Below, piece by piece: positions 32,550 to 41,062 of a stretch of 64,000 nucleotides of DNA. The notes beneath the pieces were generated by a model, which ran no database searches, had not been told where the DNA came from, and saw only the letters and a list, made by a program, of their open reading frames with translations. The stretch is taken from positions 62,001 through 126,000 of the forward strand of contig NZ_ATVH01000016.1 in assembly GCF_000420625.1 (NCBI RefSeq). Reading direction: 5' to 3'. Position 1 is the stretch's first letter, and every line of letters starts with the position of its first letter. Made by a program: the position numbers and the translations under genes. This DNA is from Fodinicurvata sediminis DSM 21159 (lineage in GTDB: Bacteria > Pseudomonadota > Alphaproteobacteria > Kiloniellales > DSM-21159).

Positions 32550-33974
32550 TTAGAGCACCTTGCCGGGGTTGAGCAGGCCTTCGGGATCCAGGGCCTTCTT
32601 CAGCTTCTCCATGACGGCGATTTCGGCTTCGCTGCGATAACGGCGCAGGGCGTCGCGTTTCATGGAGCCGACACCGTGCTCGGCCGAGAAGCTTCCCCGA
32701 TACTCCTGCACCAGATCATAGACCGCCCAGGTGACCTCTTTCTTGCGCGTTGCCAGACTGCCGTTGGGGGTGTCCTCGTCGTGACAGATGTTGAAGTGCA
32801 CGTTGCCGTCCCCGACGTGTCCGAAGGCGATCAGCATGGCGTCTGGCGCAATGGCATTGACCTTCTCCGTGGCGGTCTCGATGAAGTCGGCCATGTCGGA
32901 GATGGGTACCGAGACGTCATGCTTGAGAAGGTGCGGCATGTCGTTGTGGGCCTCGACGAGGGCTTCGCGAATGCGCCAGAGTTGGGCGCGCTGGCTTTCG
33001 CTGCTGGAAACCGTTCCATCCAGGACCAGGCCTTCCTCCATCAGGCGTTCGATCAGGCTTTCCAGCATCTCCTGAAGGCCGGAGCCTTTCTTGCTGGCGG
33101 AGACCTCAAGCAGGGCATACCAGGGATAGTCGCCCTCGACAGGATCTACCACATCGGGCACGCGGTTGCAGGCCAGAGTGATGCCGTTCTGAGGCATCAT
33201 CTCGAAGGCCGACAGGCGGTCGTTCGTGCTTTCCCGGGCGATGGCAAAGCTTTTCATGACGGCTGGCAATGAGGGGAAGGCCAGAAGGGCACATTCACGC
33301 TCGGCCACAGCCGGGTAGAGTTTCAGGACCGCGCCCGTCACGACGCCCAGGATGCCCTCGGAGCCTATGAAGAGCTGCTTCAGGTCGATGCCCGTGTTGT
33401 CCTTGCGCAGCGCACGCATCATGTCGAGGACCGTTCCGTCGGCCAGCACCACTTCCAGGCCCAGGATCAGATCGCGCGTATTTCCATATCTCAGGACCGC
33501 AGTGCCTCCTGCGTTGGTCGAGATCGAACCGCCGATCTGGCAGGAACCTTCCGCCCCATAGCTGAGCGGGAATAGGCGGTTGGCGTCGGCGGCCGCCTTC
33601 TGGACATCGGCCAGGATGCAGCCGGCGTCCACGGCCATTGCATGGTTCCTGTCGTCCAACCAGCGCACCTTGTTCATGCGTGCGAGGCAGAGGATAACCT
33701 CGTGATTGGGACGAGAAGGCACGCCGGCGCCCGTCAGTCCGGTGCGCCCGCCCTGGGGAACGACCGAAAGGCCGTGTTCGGTGCAGAGGCGCAAAGCTTC
33801 GGCCACCTGTTCGGTGGTTTCCGGACGCAGGACAGCCAGGGGCGCATTGTCCACTTCTCCCATGAAGTCGCGCCCATAGTTCTGGGCTTCTTCGCCGGTT
33901 AGCAGACCCTTTGGACCAAGCATTTCCTCAAGGCCTTCCGGCAGGCCAGACTGCTGCATCTTCAGCGTGGACAT
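32550..33974 (-). CDS. FAD-linked 2-hydroxyacid oxidase/dehydrogenase, GlcD/D-LDH type
   Basis: A 474-residue flavoprotein with an N-terminal FAD_binding_4 domain (VVPQGGRTGLTGAGVP near residue 75; GAEGSCQIGGSISTNAGG near 140; LKQLFIGSEGILGVVTGA) and a C-terminal FAD-oxidase domain with the metal/substrate residues in FGHVGDGNVHFN and SAEHGVGSMKRDAL. Members oxidise D-lactate, glycolate or D-2-hydroxyglutarate. ATG at 33974 is fixed by GGAGG eight bases upstream. It leads a minus-strand unit with acuI and the intradiol dioxygenase. No GlcE/GlcF genes adjoin, so a single-subunit D-lactate or D-2-hydroxyglutarate-type enzyme is most likely. Confidence 0.87.
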   Translation of the reverse strand: MSTLKMQQSGLPEGLEEMLGPKGLLTGEEAQNYGRDFMGEVDNAPLAVLRPETTEQVAEALRLCTEHGLSVVPQGGRTGLTGAGVPSRPNHEVILCLARMNKVRWLDDRNHAMAVDAGCILADVQKAAADANRLFPLSYGAEGSCQIGGSISTNAGGTAVLRYGNTRDLILGLEVVLADGTVLDMMRALRKDNTGIDLKQLFIGSEGILGVVTGAVLKLYPAVAERECALLAFPSLPAVMKSFAIARESTNDRLSAFEMMPQNGITLACNRVPDVVDPVEGDYPWYALLEVSASKKGSGLQEMLESLIERLMEEGLVLDGTVSSSESQRAQLWRIREALVEAHNDMPHLLKHDVSVPISDMADFIETATEKVNAIAPDAMLIAFGHVGDGNVHFNICHDEDTPNGSLATRKKEVTWAVYDLVQEYRGSFSAEHGVGSMKRDALRRYRSEAEIAVMEKLKKALDPEGLLNPGKVL

Positions 33975-34205
33975 GTCTTTATCCTCCATATTCGCCCCAG
34001 GGGGCGTGTCGTCTTGCTCACTTGGGGGAATTGTCGACGTCCTATCCCGATCCTGCAAGGGCGTTGCTGTGCTTTCCACGTGCAGTGGAGTGTTGGCCAG
34101 TTGGCCGGCCGCTCATGATTTTGACATCGAGCTTGCCGTGTTCCCGCTTGCCACGGGCCGGAAGGGCGCTAGCCTTCAGGTGTTACAAAGACATGGGATC
34201 GACAG

Positions 34206-35291
34206 ATGCTGCGTTTGCTGCGTGCCGTACTTTGGGGATTGGGGGCGATTCTTGTGGTCGCGACCCTGCTGCCCTTCTTCCCGGGCGAAGCCTGGTGGAT
34301 CCGCATTTTCGACTTTCCGCGCATGCAGCTGGCCGCCCTTCTGGCCGTCGTATTCCTGCTGTGCCTCTTTGCCTTCGATTGGCGCCAGGCAAGGTTCTGG
34401 GTTCTGGCTGGCGCTGTTCTGCTCTGTCTTGGTTATCAGTCGGCGCGCATGCTGCCCTATACAAGCTATTGGCCGAAACAGGCACTGACGGCTACAGAGG
34501 CTGAGTGTCCGGAGGACCGGCGGCTTAGTTTGATGGTGGTGAACGTCCTGCAGGATAACCGGGACAGCGAGGCCGTGCTGGAGCGCATCGCTGCGCATGA
34601 ACCGGACCTGCTTTTGCTGATCGAGACCAACGCGTGGTGGGCGGATGCCCTGGCGCCTCTGGAAGAGGACTACGCAGAAATCGTGGCGCAGCCGCAGGAG
34701 AACAAGTACGGGCTGTTGTTCTTCTCGCGTCTCGATCTGATCGAGCCAAAAATCCGGCGGTTGGTCGAAGATGAAGTGCCGTCGGTCCATACACGCGTTC
34801 GTCTACGTTCAGAAATGGAAGTGGCTTTCTATGGCCTGCATCCGCGCCCGCCTGAGCCAAGTCAGGACACCGAGGAGCGCGATGCCGAGCTTGTCTTGGT
34901 CGGCCGTGAGGCGCGCGAAGTGGATGCGCCGGTGATCGTGGCTGGTGACCTGAACGATGTGGCCTGGTCGGACACAACCCGGCTGTTCCAGGAATTGAGT
35001 GGCCTGCTCGATCCCCGTATCGGGCGCAATCTCTATCCCAGCTACCATGCAAAGTGGCCTTTCCTGCGCTGGCCCATCGATCATGTCTTCTTTAGTGCGG
35101 ACTTTATGCTTATGCAGATGAGTCGGCTTGAGCCAGTCGGGTCCGACCATTTCCCCATTCTGGTCGAACTCTGCCATCAACCGGCCAATGAAGGTCAGGA
35201 GAACGCACCCGATGCGGAGCCGGAAGACCAAGAAGAGGCGCGGGAGACGGTCGAGGAAGGCCGTGAGGCTGCCGAGGAGGGCGAGGAATAG
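34206..35291 (+). CDS. membrane-anchored endonuclease/exonuclease/phosphatase family protein
   Basis: A 361-residue protein with three hydrophobic helices in the first 80 residues (LWGLGAILVVATLLPFF, LAALLAVVFLLCLFAF, VLAGAVLLCLGY) and then an EEP-superfamily domain. Metal-dependent hydrolase marks are VVNVLQDN, LLLIETNAWW (acidic ligand), VAGDLND and GSDHFPILVEL (terminal Asp-His). A highly acidic tail of about 35 residues (EPEDQEEARETVEEG) ends the protein. The topology puts the catalytic domain on one side of the membrane, probably the periplasm. Substrate (nucleic acid, sphingolipid or phosphoinositide-like) is unknown. Confidence 0.8.
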   Translation: MLRLLRAVLWGLGAILVVATLLPFFPGEAWWIRIFDFPRMQLAALLAVVFLLCLFAFDWRQARFWVLAGAVLLCLGYQSARMLPYTSYWPKQALTATEAECPEDRRLSLMVVNVLQDNRDSEAVLERIAAHEPDLLLLIETNAWWADALAPLEEDYAEIVAQPQENKYGLLFFSRLDLIEPKIRRLVEDEVPSVHTRVRLRSEMEVAFYGLHPRPPEPSQDTEERDAELVLVGREAREVDAPVIVAGDLNDVAWSDTTRLFQELSGLLDPRIGRNLYPSYHAKWPFLRWPIDHVFFSADFMLMQMSRLEPVGSDHFPILVELCHQPANEGQENAPDAEPEDQEEARETVEEGREAAEEGEE

Positions 35292-35315
35292 AGTCTGAAC
35301 GCGTTTCCCGTGGTC

Positions 35316-36464
35316 TCAGGAGCCCGAGAATTCCTCGCGAACGCATTTGTCGTCGGCGCCCAGGTCCGGAACCGCTCCGTAATGATCCTCGATCTCAGGA
35401 GTAATGGGCGGCGGTGCCAGTACCTTGACCTCGCCGGCCGAGGTCTCGACCTGGATGAAGCGGTTCTGGGGATGGGTGACGACATCCTCCATGGTGGAAA
35501 GCTTGCCGTAGGCGACATTCGCTTCATTCAGTCTCGCGATCACCTCTTCGCGGTCCAGTTTGGAGAAAACGCCGTTGATGATCTCGTCCAGGGCCGGTCG
35601 GTTGGCCACGCGGTCCGGATTGGTGGCAAAGCGCGGATTCTCGGTGATGTCGGGGCGCTGCAGAACGATCTCACAGAGGTTTTTCCATTCGCGCTCGTTC
35701 TGGATGGAGAGCAGAACGGATTTGCCGTCCCGGCAATCATAGGCACCGTAGGGGGCAATGGTGGGATGGCGCAGTCCCTCGCGCTGAGGTGTTTTCTGGC
35801 CATAGTGGTGCTGCAGGTAGGGCACGTTCATCCAGTCTGACAGACTGTGATAGAGCGAAACCTCGATGCCGCGCCCTCCGTTGCCGCGTTCACGGGCAAA
35901 AAGCGCCTGCAGAATGGCCTGCTGGGCATACATGCCGGCGGCAATGTCACAGACGGATACGCCAACCCGAGCCCCTGATTCCGGCGTTCCGGTAATGTTG
36001 GCCAAGCCCGTTTCGGCCTGGACCAAGAGGTCATAGGCCTTCATATCGCGGTAGGGTCCTTCCATGCCATAGCCGCTGATATCGCAGGTGATCAGCTGCG
36101 GATAGTGCTCACGCAGGCTCTTGCTGCCGAAACCGGCGCGCTCGGTGGCGCCGGGCGCCAGGTTCTGGATGAAAACATCCGCCTTGGAGAGCAGGTTATG
36201 CAGCAGTTGCTGATCCTGCGAGTCCTTCAGGTTGAAGCGGACGGACTCCTTGCCGCGATTGAGCCAGACGAAATAGGCGCTGAGACCATTGACGCAGCGA
36301 TCATAACGCCGGGCAAAATCGCCTTCCTCGCGTTCCAGCTTGATGACGCGTGCTCCGGCATCGGCCAAGCGTGACGAAGCATAGGGAGCTGCCACCGCCT
36401 GTTCCAGCGTGACAACGAGAAGGCCTTCAAGATCCTTGGGCATGTCGGAAACCGTTTCTTCCAT
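35316..36464 (-). CDS. CaiB/BaiF-family CoA transferase
   Basis: A 382-residue family III CoA transferase that moves CoA between carboxylic acids. The N-terminal VVTLEQAVAAPYASSRLADAGARV is typical, as is LNRGKESVRFNLK near residue 72. The catalytic aspartate is in AYDLLVQAETGLANITG near residue 145. ATG at 36464 is the longest start; ATG at 36443 would remove seven residues. It stands alone between convergent and same-strand unrelated genes, so acceptor and donor cannot be inferred. Confidence 0.86.
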   Translation of the reverse strand: MEETVSDMPKDLEGLLVVTLEQAVAAPYASSRLADAGARVIKLEREEGDFARRYDRCVNGLSAYFVWLNRGKESVRFNLKDSQDQQLLHNLLSKADVFIQNLAPGATERAGFGSKSLREHYPQLITCDISGYGMEGPYRDMKAYDLLVQAETGLANITGTPESGARVGVSVCDIAAGMYAQQAILQALFARERGNGGRGIEVSLYHSLSDWMNVPYLQHHYGQKTPQREGLRHPTIAPYGAYDCRDGKSVLLSIQNEREWKNLCEIVLQRPDITENPRFATNPDRVANRPALDEIINGVFSKLDREEVIARLNEANVAYGKLSTMEDVVTHPQNRFIQVETSAGEVKVLAPPPITPEIEDHYGAVPDLGADDKCVREEFSGS

Positions 36465-36572
36465 CCTTGTCCGGGTTCATGGGAAGAACATCGGTGATTT
36501 GCCCGGGAAGTTCAAACCCCACCGGATGTTCGAATCCCCCGGGGTGGTATCCGGGTGGTTGGAAGCATCCGC

Positions 36573-37334
36573 TCAGCCTTCACGCCTGGCTGCAAAGCGC
36601 AGGCGTACGTAATCGGCGGTCCAGTTGCCTTCCTCGTCGCAGAGGATGGGGCGCAGTCGATCGGTGACTTCCCGCAGGATCTCGGCGCGCTCGTTGTCTG
36701 AAAAGGGTGCCAGAAAGGCTTGGGCAAAGATTTCCAGCCAGGCCGTGAGGTCCGACGGCAAGGGCGTGGGGCGGGGAAAAGTCGAGATTTCCACCACACG
36801 GAAGCCATGGTTTTCCAGGCGGCGTGCATAGGCATCGGCGGAGGGGAAATACCAGGGGCTGAGGGACAGTGGGTCCTGTTTGCGCCGGCTGAGAGCTTCG
36901 TGGAGCGCCGTGCGAATGGCGGCCACGTTGCCGTGCCCTCCGAACTCGCCGACGAAGCGCCCGCCAGGTTTCAGCGCCTTGGCGACACCCACCAGGACGC
37001 GATCCGGCTTTGTCATCCAGTGCAGGGCTGCATTCGTGAAGACTGCATCGAAGGGGGCATCGAGCACCAGTTCCTGCCCGTCCATCAGGCGTGCGTCCAG
37101 CCCGCGTGCCTGGCTGGCGGCTACCATATCCGGTGCGGAATCGGTGCCAACGACCTCGGCGCCGCTGGCGGCAATCACCTCGGTCAGCGCCCCATCGCCA
37201 CAGCCCAGATCCAGGATGCGCTCACCGGCCTTGGGAGCCAGAAGGTCGACGACACCCTGGCCCAGGCGTGCGACAAAGCCTGCGTCCTGCTGGTAGCGTT
37301 CAGCATTCCAATCCTGTTTCAAAGACGTCCCCAT
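36573..37334 (-). CDS. class I SAM-dependent methyltransferase, trans-aconitate methyltransferase-like
   Basis: A 253-residue methyltransferase. After DWNAERYQQDAGFVARLG come motif I ILDLGCGDGALTEVIA (near residue 42), VGTDSAPDMV, FDAVFTNAALHWM and LKPGGRFVGEFGG. The ALHWM stretch and N-terminal WNxxxY resemble trans-aconitate 2-methyltransferase and related ubiquinone/menaquinone-type enzymes. It is divergent from glpR with about 180 bases between. Exact acceptor not certain. Confidence 0.78.
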   Translation of the reverse strand: MGTSLKQDWNAERYQQDAGFVARLGQGVVDLLAPKAGERILDLGCGDGALTEVIAASGAEVVGTDSAPDMVAASQARGLDARLMDGQELVLDAPFDAVFTNAALHWMTKPDRVLVGVAKALKPGGRFVGEFGGHGNVAAIRTALHEALSRRKQDPLSLSPWYFPSADAYARRLENHGFRVVEISTFPRPTPLPSDLTAWLEIFAQAFLAPFSDNERAEILREVTDRLRPILCDEEGNWTADYVRLRFAARREG

Positions 37335-37454
37335 TGTTTTCGCTTTCTGCTGGATTTCCTGGATTAAAGCTCCGTCGGCGGGGCGGGTCTGTCAATGCGC
37401 ATGAGGCGGGCTGCAGGCGTTCCGCGCATTTGCCGCCTGCGGATTGTTTTGCAT

Positions 37455-37506
37455 AAGCGAAAATTTCTGTATGCTCGAACCGTGAAAAACGAAAATAAGC
37501 GAAAAT
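37455..37506. promoter_or_regulatory. repeated CGAAAAT half-sites before glpR, probable GlpR operator
   Basis: AAGCGAAAAT occurs at 37455-37464 and 37497-37506, and AACGAAAATA at 37489-37498. The last two overlap by two bases. They resemble the CGAAAA/TTTTCG half-sites bound by DeoR-family regulators and the AWCGAACATW arm of the E. coli GlpR operator. They lie just upstream of the glpR start, suggesting auto-repression. Confidence 0.5.
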
Positions 37507-37516
37507 GGAGGCTTTC

Positions 37517-38281
37517 GTGCAGGACCTTTCCCCGCGGCTAGAACGGATTCTGGAGCAAGCGCGCGAAGCCGGGCGGGTGACCGTGGAAGAACTGGCTACA
37601 CATTTCCGGGTAACGCCCCAGACCATAAGGCGGGATCTGAATGAGCTTTGCGACCAGCGCCTTCTCAAGCGCGTTCATGGGGGTGCCGTACTGGCCACGG
37701 GAATCGAAAACGTGAAGTACGAGGCGCGCCGACTGTTGGCCTCTGAGGAGAAGCAGCGCATCGGACGTCGTGCGGCAGAGCTGATTCCCGACAACTGTTC
37801 TTTGTTCATCAACATCGGGACGACCACCGAGGAAGTGGCCCGCGCGCTGGCGGGACATCGCGGCTTGATGGCGATTACCAACAACATAAACGTTATTAAC
37901 ATCCTGCACACCCAACCTGAAATCGAGACGATCGTGACGGGGGGTGTGCTGCGCCATTCAGATGGCGGTATCGTGGGCGAGCAGGCCACGGACTTCATTC
38001 GCCAGTTCAAGGTGGACTATGCCGTGATCGGAGCCTCGGCCATCGAGGAGGAGGGCGACCTGCTCGATTACGATTACCGCGAGGTGCGTGTTTCGCAGGC
38101 CATTATCGAGAATGCGCGAACGGTTTTCCTCGTGGCCGATCACATGAAGTTCTCGCGCAGTGCGCCGGTTCGGATCGGGCATCTCTCGCAGGTCGACCGC
38201 CTCATCACCGACGAGATGCCCCCACCGAGCCTGCGCCGGATCTGCGAGGAATCGGGCGTCAGGATCGAGATTGCGGCTTAG
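37517..38281 (+). CDS. glpR: DeoR-family glycerol regulon repressor GlpR
   Basis: A 254-residue DeoR-type repressor that responds to glycerol-3-phosphate. The N-terminal helix-turn-helix is LERILEQAREAGRVTVEEL, then FRVTPQTIRRDLNELCDQRLL and the family-typical RVHGGAV. The C-terminal sugar-phosphate domain has INIGTTTEEVARAL and DYAVIGASAIEEEGDLLDYD. GTG at 37517 is the better start because GGAGG (37507-37511) lies five bases ahead. ATG at 37505 is open but has no ribosome site and overlaps a putative operator. The glycerol operon follows 125 bases later with GlpR-like half-sites between. Confidence 0.92.
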   Translation: MQDLSPRLERILEQAREAGRVTVEELATHFRVTPQTIRRDLNELCDQRLLKRVHGGAVLATGIENVKYEARRLLASEEKQRIGRRAAELIPDNCSLFINIGTTTEEVARALAGHRGLMAITNNINVINILHTQPEIETIVTGGVLRHSDGGIVGEQATDFIRQFKVDYAVIGASAIEEEGDLLDYDYREVRVSQAIIENARTVFLVADHMKFSRSAPVRIGHLSQVDRLITDEMPPPSLRRICEESGVRIEIAA

Positions 38282-38319
38282 GTCGGGCCGTTTTTCCCGG
38301 CTTGAAGACTCTTCAATTG

Positions 38320-38369
38320 AATGTTCGTTTGTTTTCGGGTAATGTTCGTTTAGAGTTTATACGAAAATA
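38320..38369. promoter_or_regulatory. GlpR operator half-sites before glpD
   Basis: AATGTTCGTTT occurs twice (38320-38330 and 38341-38351), 21 bases apart, i.e. two helical turns. The first ten bases match the E. coli GlpR half-site WATGTTCGWT exactly. TACGAAAATA at 38360-38369 is a near match to the inverted arm. The AT-rich stretch to about 38390 likely holds the promoter of glpD-glpV. Confidence 0.65.
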
Positions 38370-38405
38370 AAAATAATCAAATAGAATCAGGGAGCAGGGA
38401 AGCCC

Positions 38406-39953
38406 TTGGCGAACGAGACGCCCGATATCTATGACCTTGCCATCATCGGTGGCGGCATCAATGGATGCGGGATCGCCCGCGACGCGGCCGGGCGCGGCGC
38501 CAGCGTATTTCTCTGCGAGCAAGGCGATTTCGCCGGCGCAACCTCTTCGGCGAGCACCAAGCTTATCCATGGCGGTCTTCGCTATCTGGAATACTACGAG
38601 TTCCGTCTGGTGCGCGAAGCGCTGATCGAGCGCGAGGTCCTGTTGCGCGCCGCGCCGCACATCATCTGGCCGCTGCGGTTCGTGCTGCCGCACCACAAGG
38701 GCCTGCGCCCGGCCTGGCTGATCCGGCTTGGACTGTTCCTCTATGATCACCTGGGCGGGCGCAAGATACTGCCGGGCACCAGGTCCCTCGACCTGCGGCG
38801 CTCGCCGATCGGGGCACCGCTGAAGAGCGAGTTTGCACGCGGGTTCGAATACTCCGATTGCTGGGTAGATGATGCGCGCCTTGTTGTGCTGAATGCCCTG
38901 GATGCGGCGCGTCATGGCGCGGAACTTCACCCGCGCATGGCCTGTACTTCGGCCGAACGGCGCGATGGCCTCTGGCATGTGGAGGTGAAGGACGGTGAAA
39001 CCGGTCAGCAGCGGGAAATTCGGGCCCGAAGCCTGGTCAACGCGGCCGGCCCCTGGGTCTCGGAAGTGCTGGCAAACCGGCTTCATATCAACAGTTCCGA
39101 GCACACGCGGCTGGTCAAGGGCAGTCACATTGTCGTGCCCAGCCTGTTCGAGCATGACCGGGCCTATATCTTCCAGAATTCCGATGGACGCATCGTGTTC
39201 GCGATTCCCTATGAGCAGGATTTCACCCTGATCGGCACGACCGACGAGGATTTCCAGGGGGACCCCAAGGACGTCCATATCTCGCAGAAGGAAACGGAGT
39301 ATCTGGTGTCCGCGGTCAGCCAGTATCTGGAGCGGCCACTTTCCACCGATGATGTCATTCACAGCTATTCAGGCGTTCGGCCTCTCTACGACGACGGGGC
39401 TGGCGCGGCCCAGCAGGCGACCCGGGATTACGTGCTCTCGCTGGATGCGGGTTACGAGGGCCAGGCCCCCCTGCTGAATGTCTTCGGCGGCAAGATCACG
39501 ACCTATCGGAAACTGGCCGAGCATGCCTTGCAGAAACTCTCCACCCATCTGCAGGGCCTGTCTGGCGACTGGACAGCCGGAGCCACCCTGCCAGGCGGCG
39601 AGTTCGATGTGGAGGGGCAATCCGAGTTGAAGTTGCAGTTGCTGCGCGACTATCCTTTCCTGACGGAGCCTTGGGCGCGTCGCCTGATTCGTTCCTATGG
39701 CTTGCGGTCCAGGGAGATGCTTGGCGATTCGAAGGCTCTTGAGGACATGGACCAGCATTTCGGGGCCGATCTGTATGGGCGCGAAGTGGCCTTCCTGATG
39801 CGTGAGGAATGGGCCCGTAATGCCCAGGATGTGCTCTGGCGGCGCAGCAAGCTGGGGCTACGTCTGACGGGCGAGCAGGTCGGGGCACTTGAAAGCTGGA
39901 TCGCCTCCCAGCTGGACCGGCAGGAAGAACAGCTGAAGCAGGCCAAGGGGTAG
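38406..39953 (+). CDS. glpD: aerobic glycerol-3-phosphate dehydrogenase
   Basis: A 515-residue FAD enzyme of the inner membrane face that oxidises glycerol-3-phosphate to dihydroxyacetone phosphate and reduces quinone. The FAD motif is IIGGGINGCGIARDAAGRG, and GDFAGATSSASTKLIHGGLRYLE is the GlpD/FAD-GPDH signature. A C-terminal DAO_C region follows from about residue 390. The start is TTG at 38406 with GGGAGCAGGGA upstream. It is the first gene of the operon that continues with the glycerol importer and links glycerol uptake to glycolysis. Confidence 0.94.
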   Translation: MANETPDIYDLAIIGGGINGCGIARDAAGRGASVFLCEQGDFAGATSSASTKLIHGGLRYLEYYEFRLVREALIEREVLLRAAPHIIWPLRFVLPHHKGLRPAWLIRLGLFLYDHLGGRKILPGTRSLDLRRSPIGAPLKSEFARGFEYSDCWVDDARLVVLNALDAARHGAELHPRMACTSAERRDGLWHVEVKDGETGQQREIRARSLVNAAGPWVSEVLANRLHINSSEHTRLVKGSHIVVPSLFEHDRAYIFQNSDGRIVFAIPYEQDFTLIGTTDEDFQGDPKDVHISQKETEYLVSAVSQYLERPLSTDDVIHSYSGVRPLYDDGAGAAQQATRDYVLSLDAGYEGQAPLLNVFGGKITTYRKLAEHALQKLSTHLQGLSGDWTAGATLPGGEFDVEGQSELKLQLLRDYPFLTEPWARRLIRSYGLRSREMLGDSKALEDMDQHFGADLYGREVAFLMREEWARNAQDVLWRRSKLGLRLTGEQVGALESWIASQLDRQEEQLKQAKG

Positions 39954-39957
39954 GGGC

Positions 39958-41046
39958 ATGTCCGTGGAGCTTGTAGAGGTCAGCAAGGTTGTCGGATCGG
40001 AAACGCATATCCGGTCGGTTTCCATGAAGCTGGAGGCCGGCAGCCTCAATATCCTTCTCGGCCCCACGCTTTCCGGAAAGACAAGCCTGATGCGCCTGAT
40101 GGCGGGCCTGGATGAGCCCACGTCCGGACGAATTTTTGCCAATGACCGTGACGTGACGGGCATACCCGTGCGCAAGCGTGACGTGGCCATGGTCTATCAG
40201 CAGTTCATCAACTATCCCACACTCACGGTTTACGAAAACATCGCTTCTCCCCTGCGTGTCGCCAAGCGGCCGAAGGCCGAGATCGACAGCAAGGTGAAAG
40301 AGGCGGCCGATCTGCTGAAGATTACAGCAATGCTGGACCGCACCCCGCTTGAACTGTCTGGTGGGCAGCAACAGCGGACCGCCCTGGCACGCGCCCTGGT
40401 CAAGGGGGCTGAATTGGTCCTGCTGGACGAACCCCTGGCGAACCTGGATTACAAGCTGCGCGAGGAACTGCGCGAGGAACTGCCCCGGGTTTTCAGCGAA
40501 AGCGGAACCGTTCTGGTCTATGCCACCACGGAACCGACGGAGGCCCTGCTTCTGGGGGGTAATACCGCCACGCTTCACGAGGGCAGCGTAACGCAATTCG
40601 GACCCACGCTGGATGTCTATCGCCGCCCGCATGACCTGCTGACGGCCCAGGTTTTCTCGGACCCCCCCATGAATCTGATGCAGGTGCAGCTTGCGGGCGG
40701 TCAGCTCCAGTTGGCCGATGGACAGCACATGCCTGTTGCCGGCCTTCTGCAGGGCCTGCCGGATGGCCGCTATACGCTTGGCATGCGGCCCAACCATCTT
40801 GCCCTGGAACGGCCCACCGAGGGCGCTGTCGAGGTCACCGCGGAGGTGACGGTGACCGAGATCACAGGCTCCGAGAGTTTTGTCCATGTTGGCTTTGCAG
40901 GTGAGCGCTGGGTCGTGCTGGCGCATGGCGTGCGAGATCTGTCGGCTGGAGATCGGGTGCCGGTCTATATCGACGCTGAACGACTGTTCATCTTCGATGC
41001 CGAGCAGCGCCTGAAGGCGGCCCCCGGCTTGCAGGCGGCGGCATAG
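39958..41046 (+). CDS. glpS: glycerol ABC importer ATPase GlpS
   Basis: A 362-residue CUT1-type ATPase with C-terminal TOBE-like regulatory domain, the first of two ATPases of the GlpSTPQV glycerol importer known from Rhizobium. Walker A is the unusual GPTLSGKTS, the signature is intact (ELSGGQQQR), Walker B is LVLLDEPLANLD, but the switch-loop histidine is replaced by Thr191 (VYATTEPTEAL instead of VYVTHDQTEAL). Its own ATP site is thus likely weakened while it lends a good signature to GlpT. It starts four bases after glpD. Gene symbol follows rhizobial usage and should not be confused with the glpT permease of E. coli. Confidence 0.9.
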   Translation: MSVELVEVSKVVGSETHIRSVSMKLEAGSLNILLGPTLSGKTSLMRLMAGLDEPTSGRIFANDRDVTGIPVRKRDVAMVYQQFINYPTLTVYENIASPLRVAKRPKAEIDSKVKEAADLLKITAMLDRTPLELSGGQQQRTALARALVKGAELVLLDEPLANLDYKLREELREELPRVFSESGTVLVYATTEPTEALLLGGNTATLHEGSVTQFGPTLDVYRRPHDLLTAQVFSDPPMNLMQVQLAGGQLQLADGQHMPVAGLLQGLPDGRYTLGMRPNHLALERPTEGAVEVTAEVTVTEITGSESFVHVGFAGERWVVLAHGVRDLSAGDRVPVYIDAERLFIFDAEQRLKAAPGLQAAA

Positions 41047-41062
41047 GGCAGGAGGGAAGACA

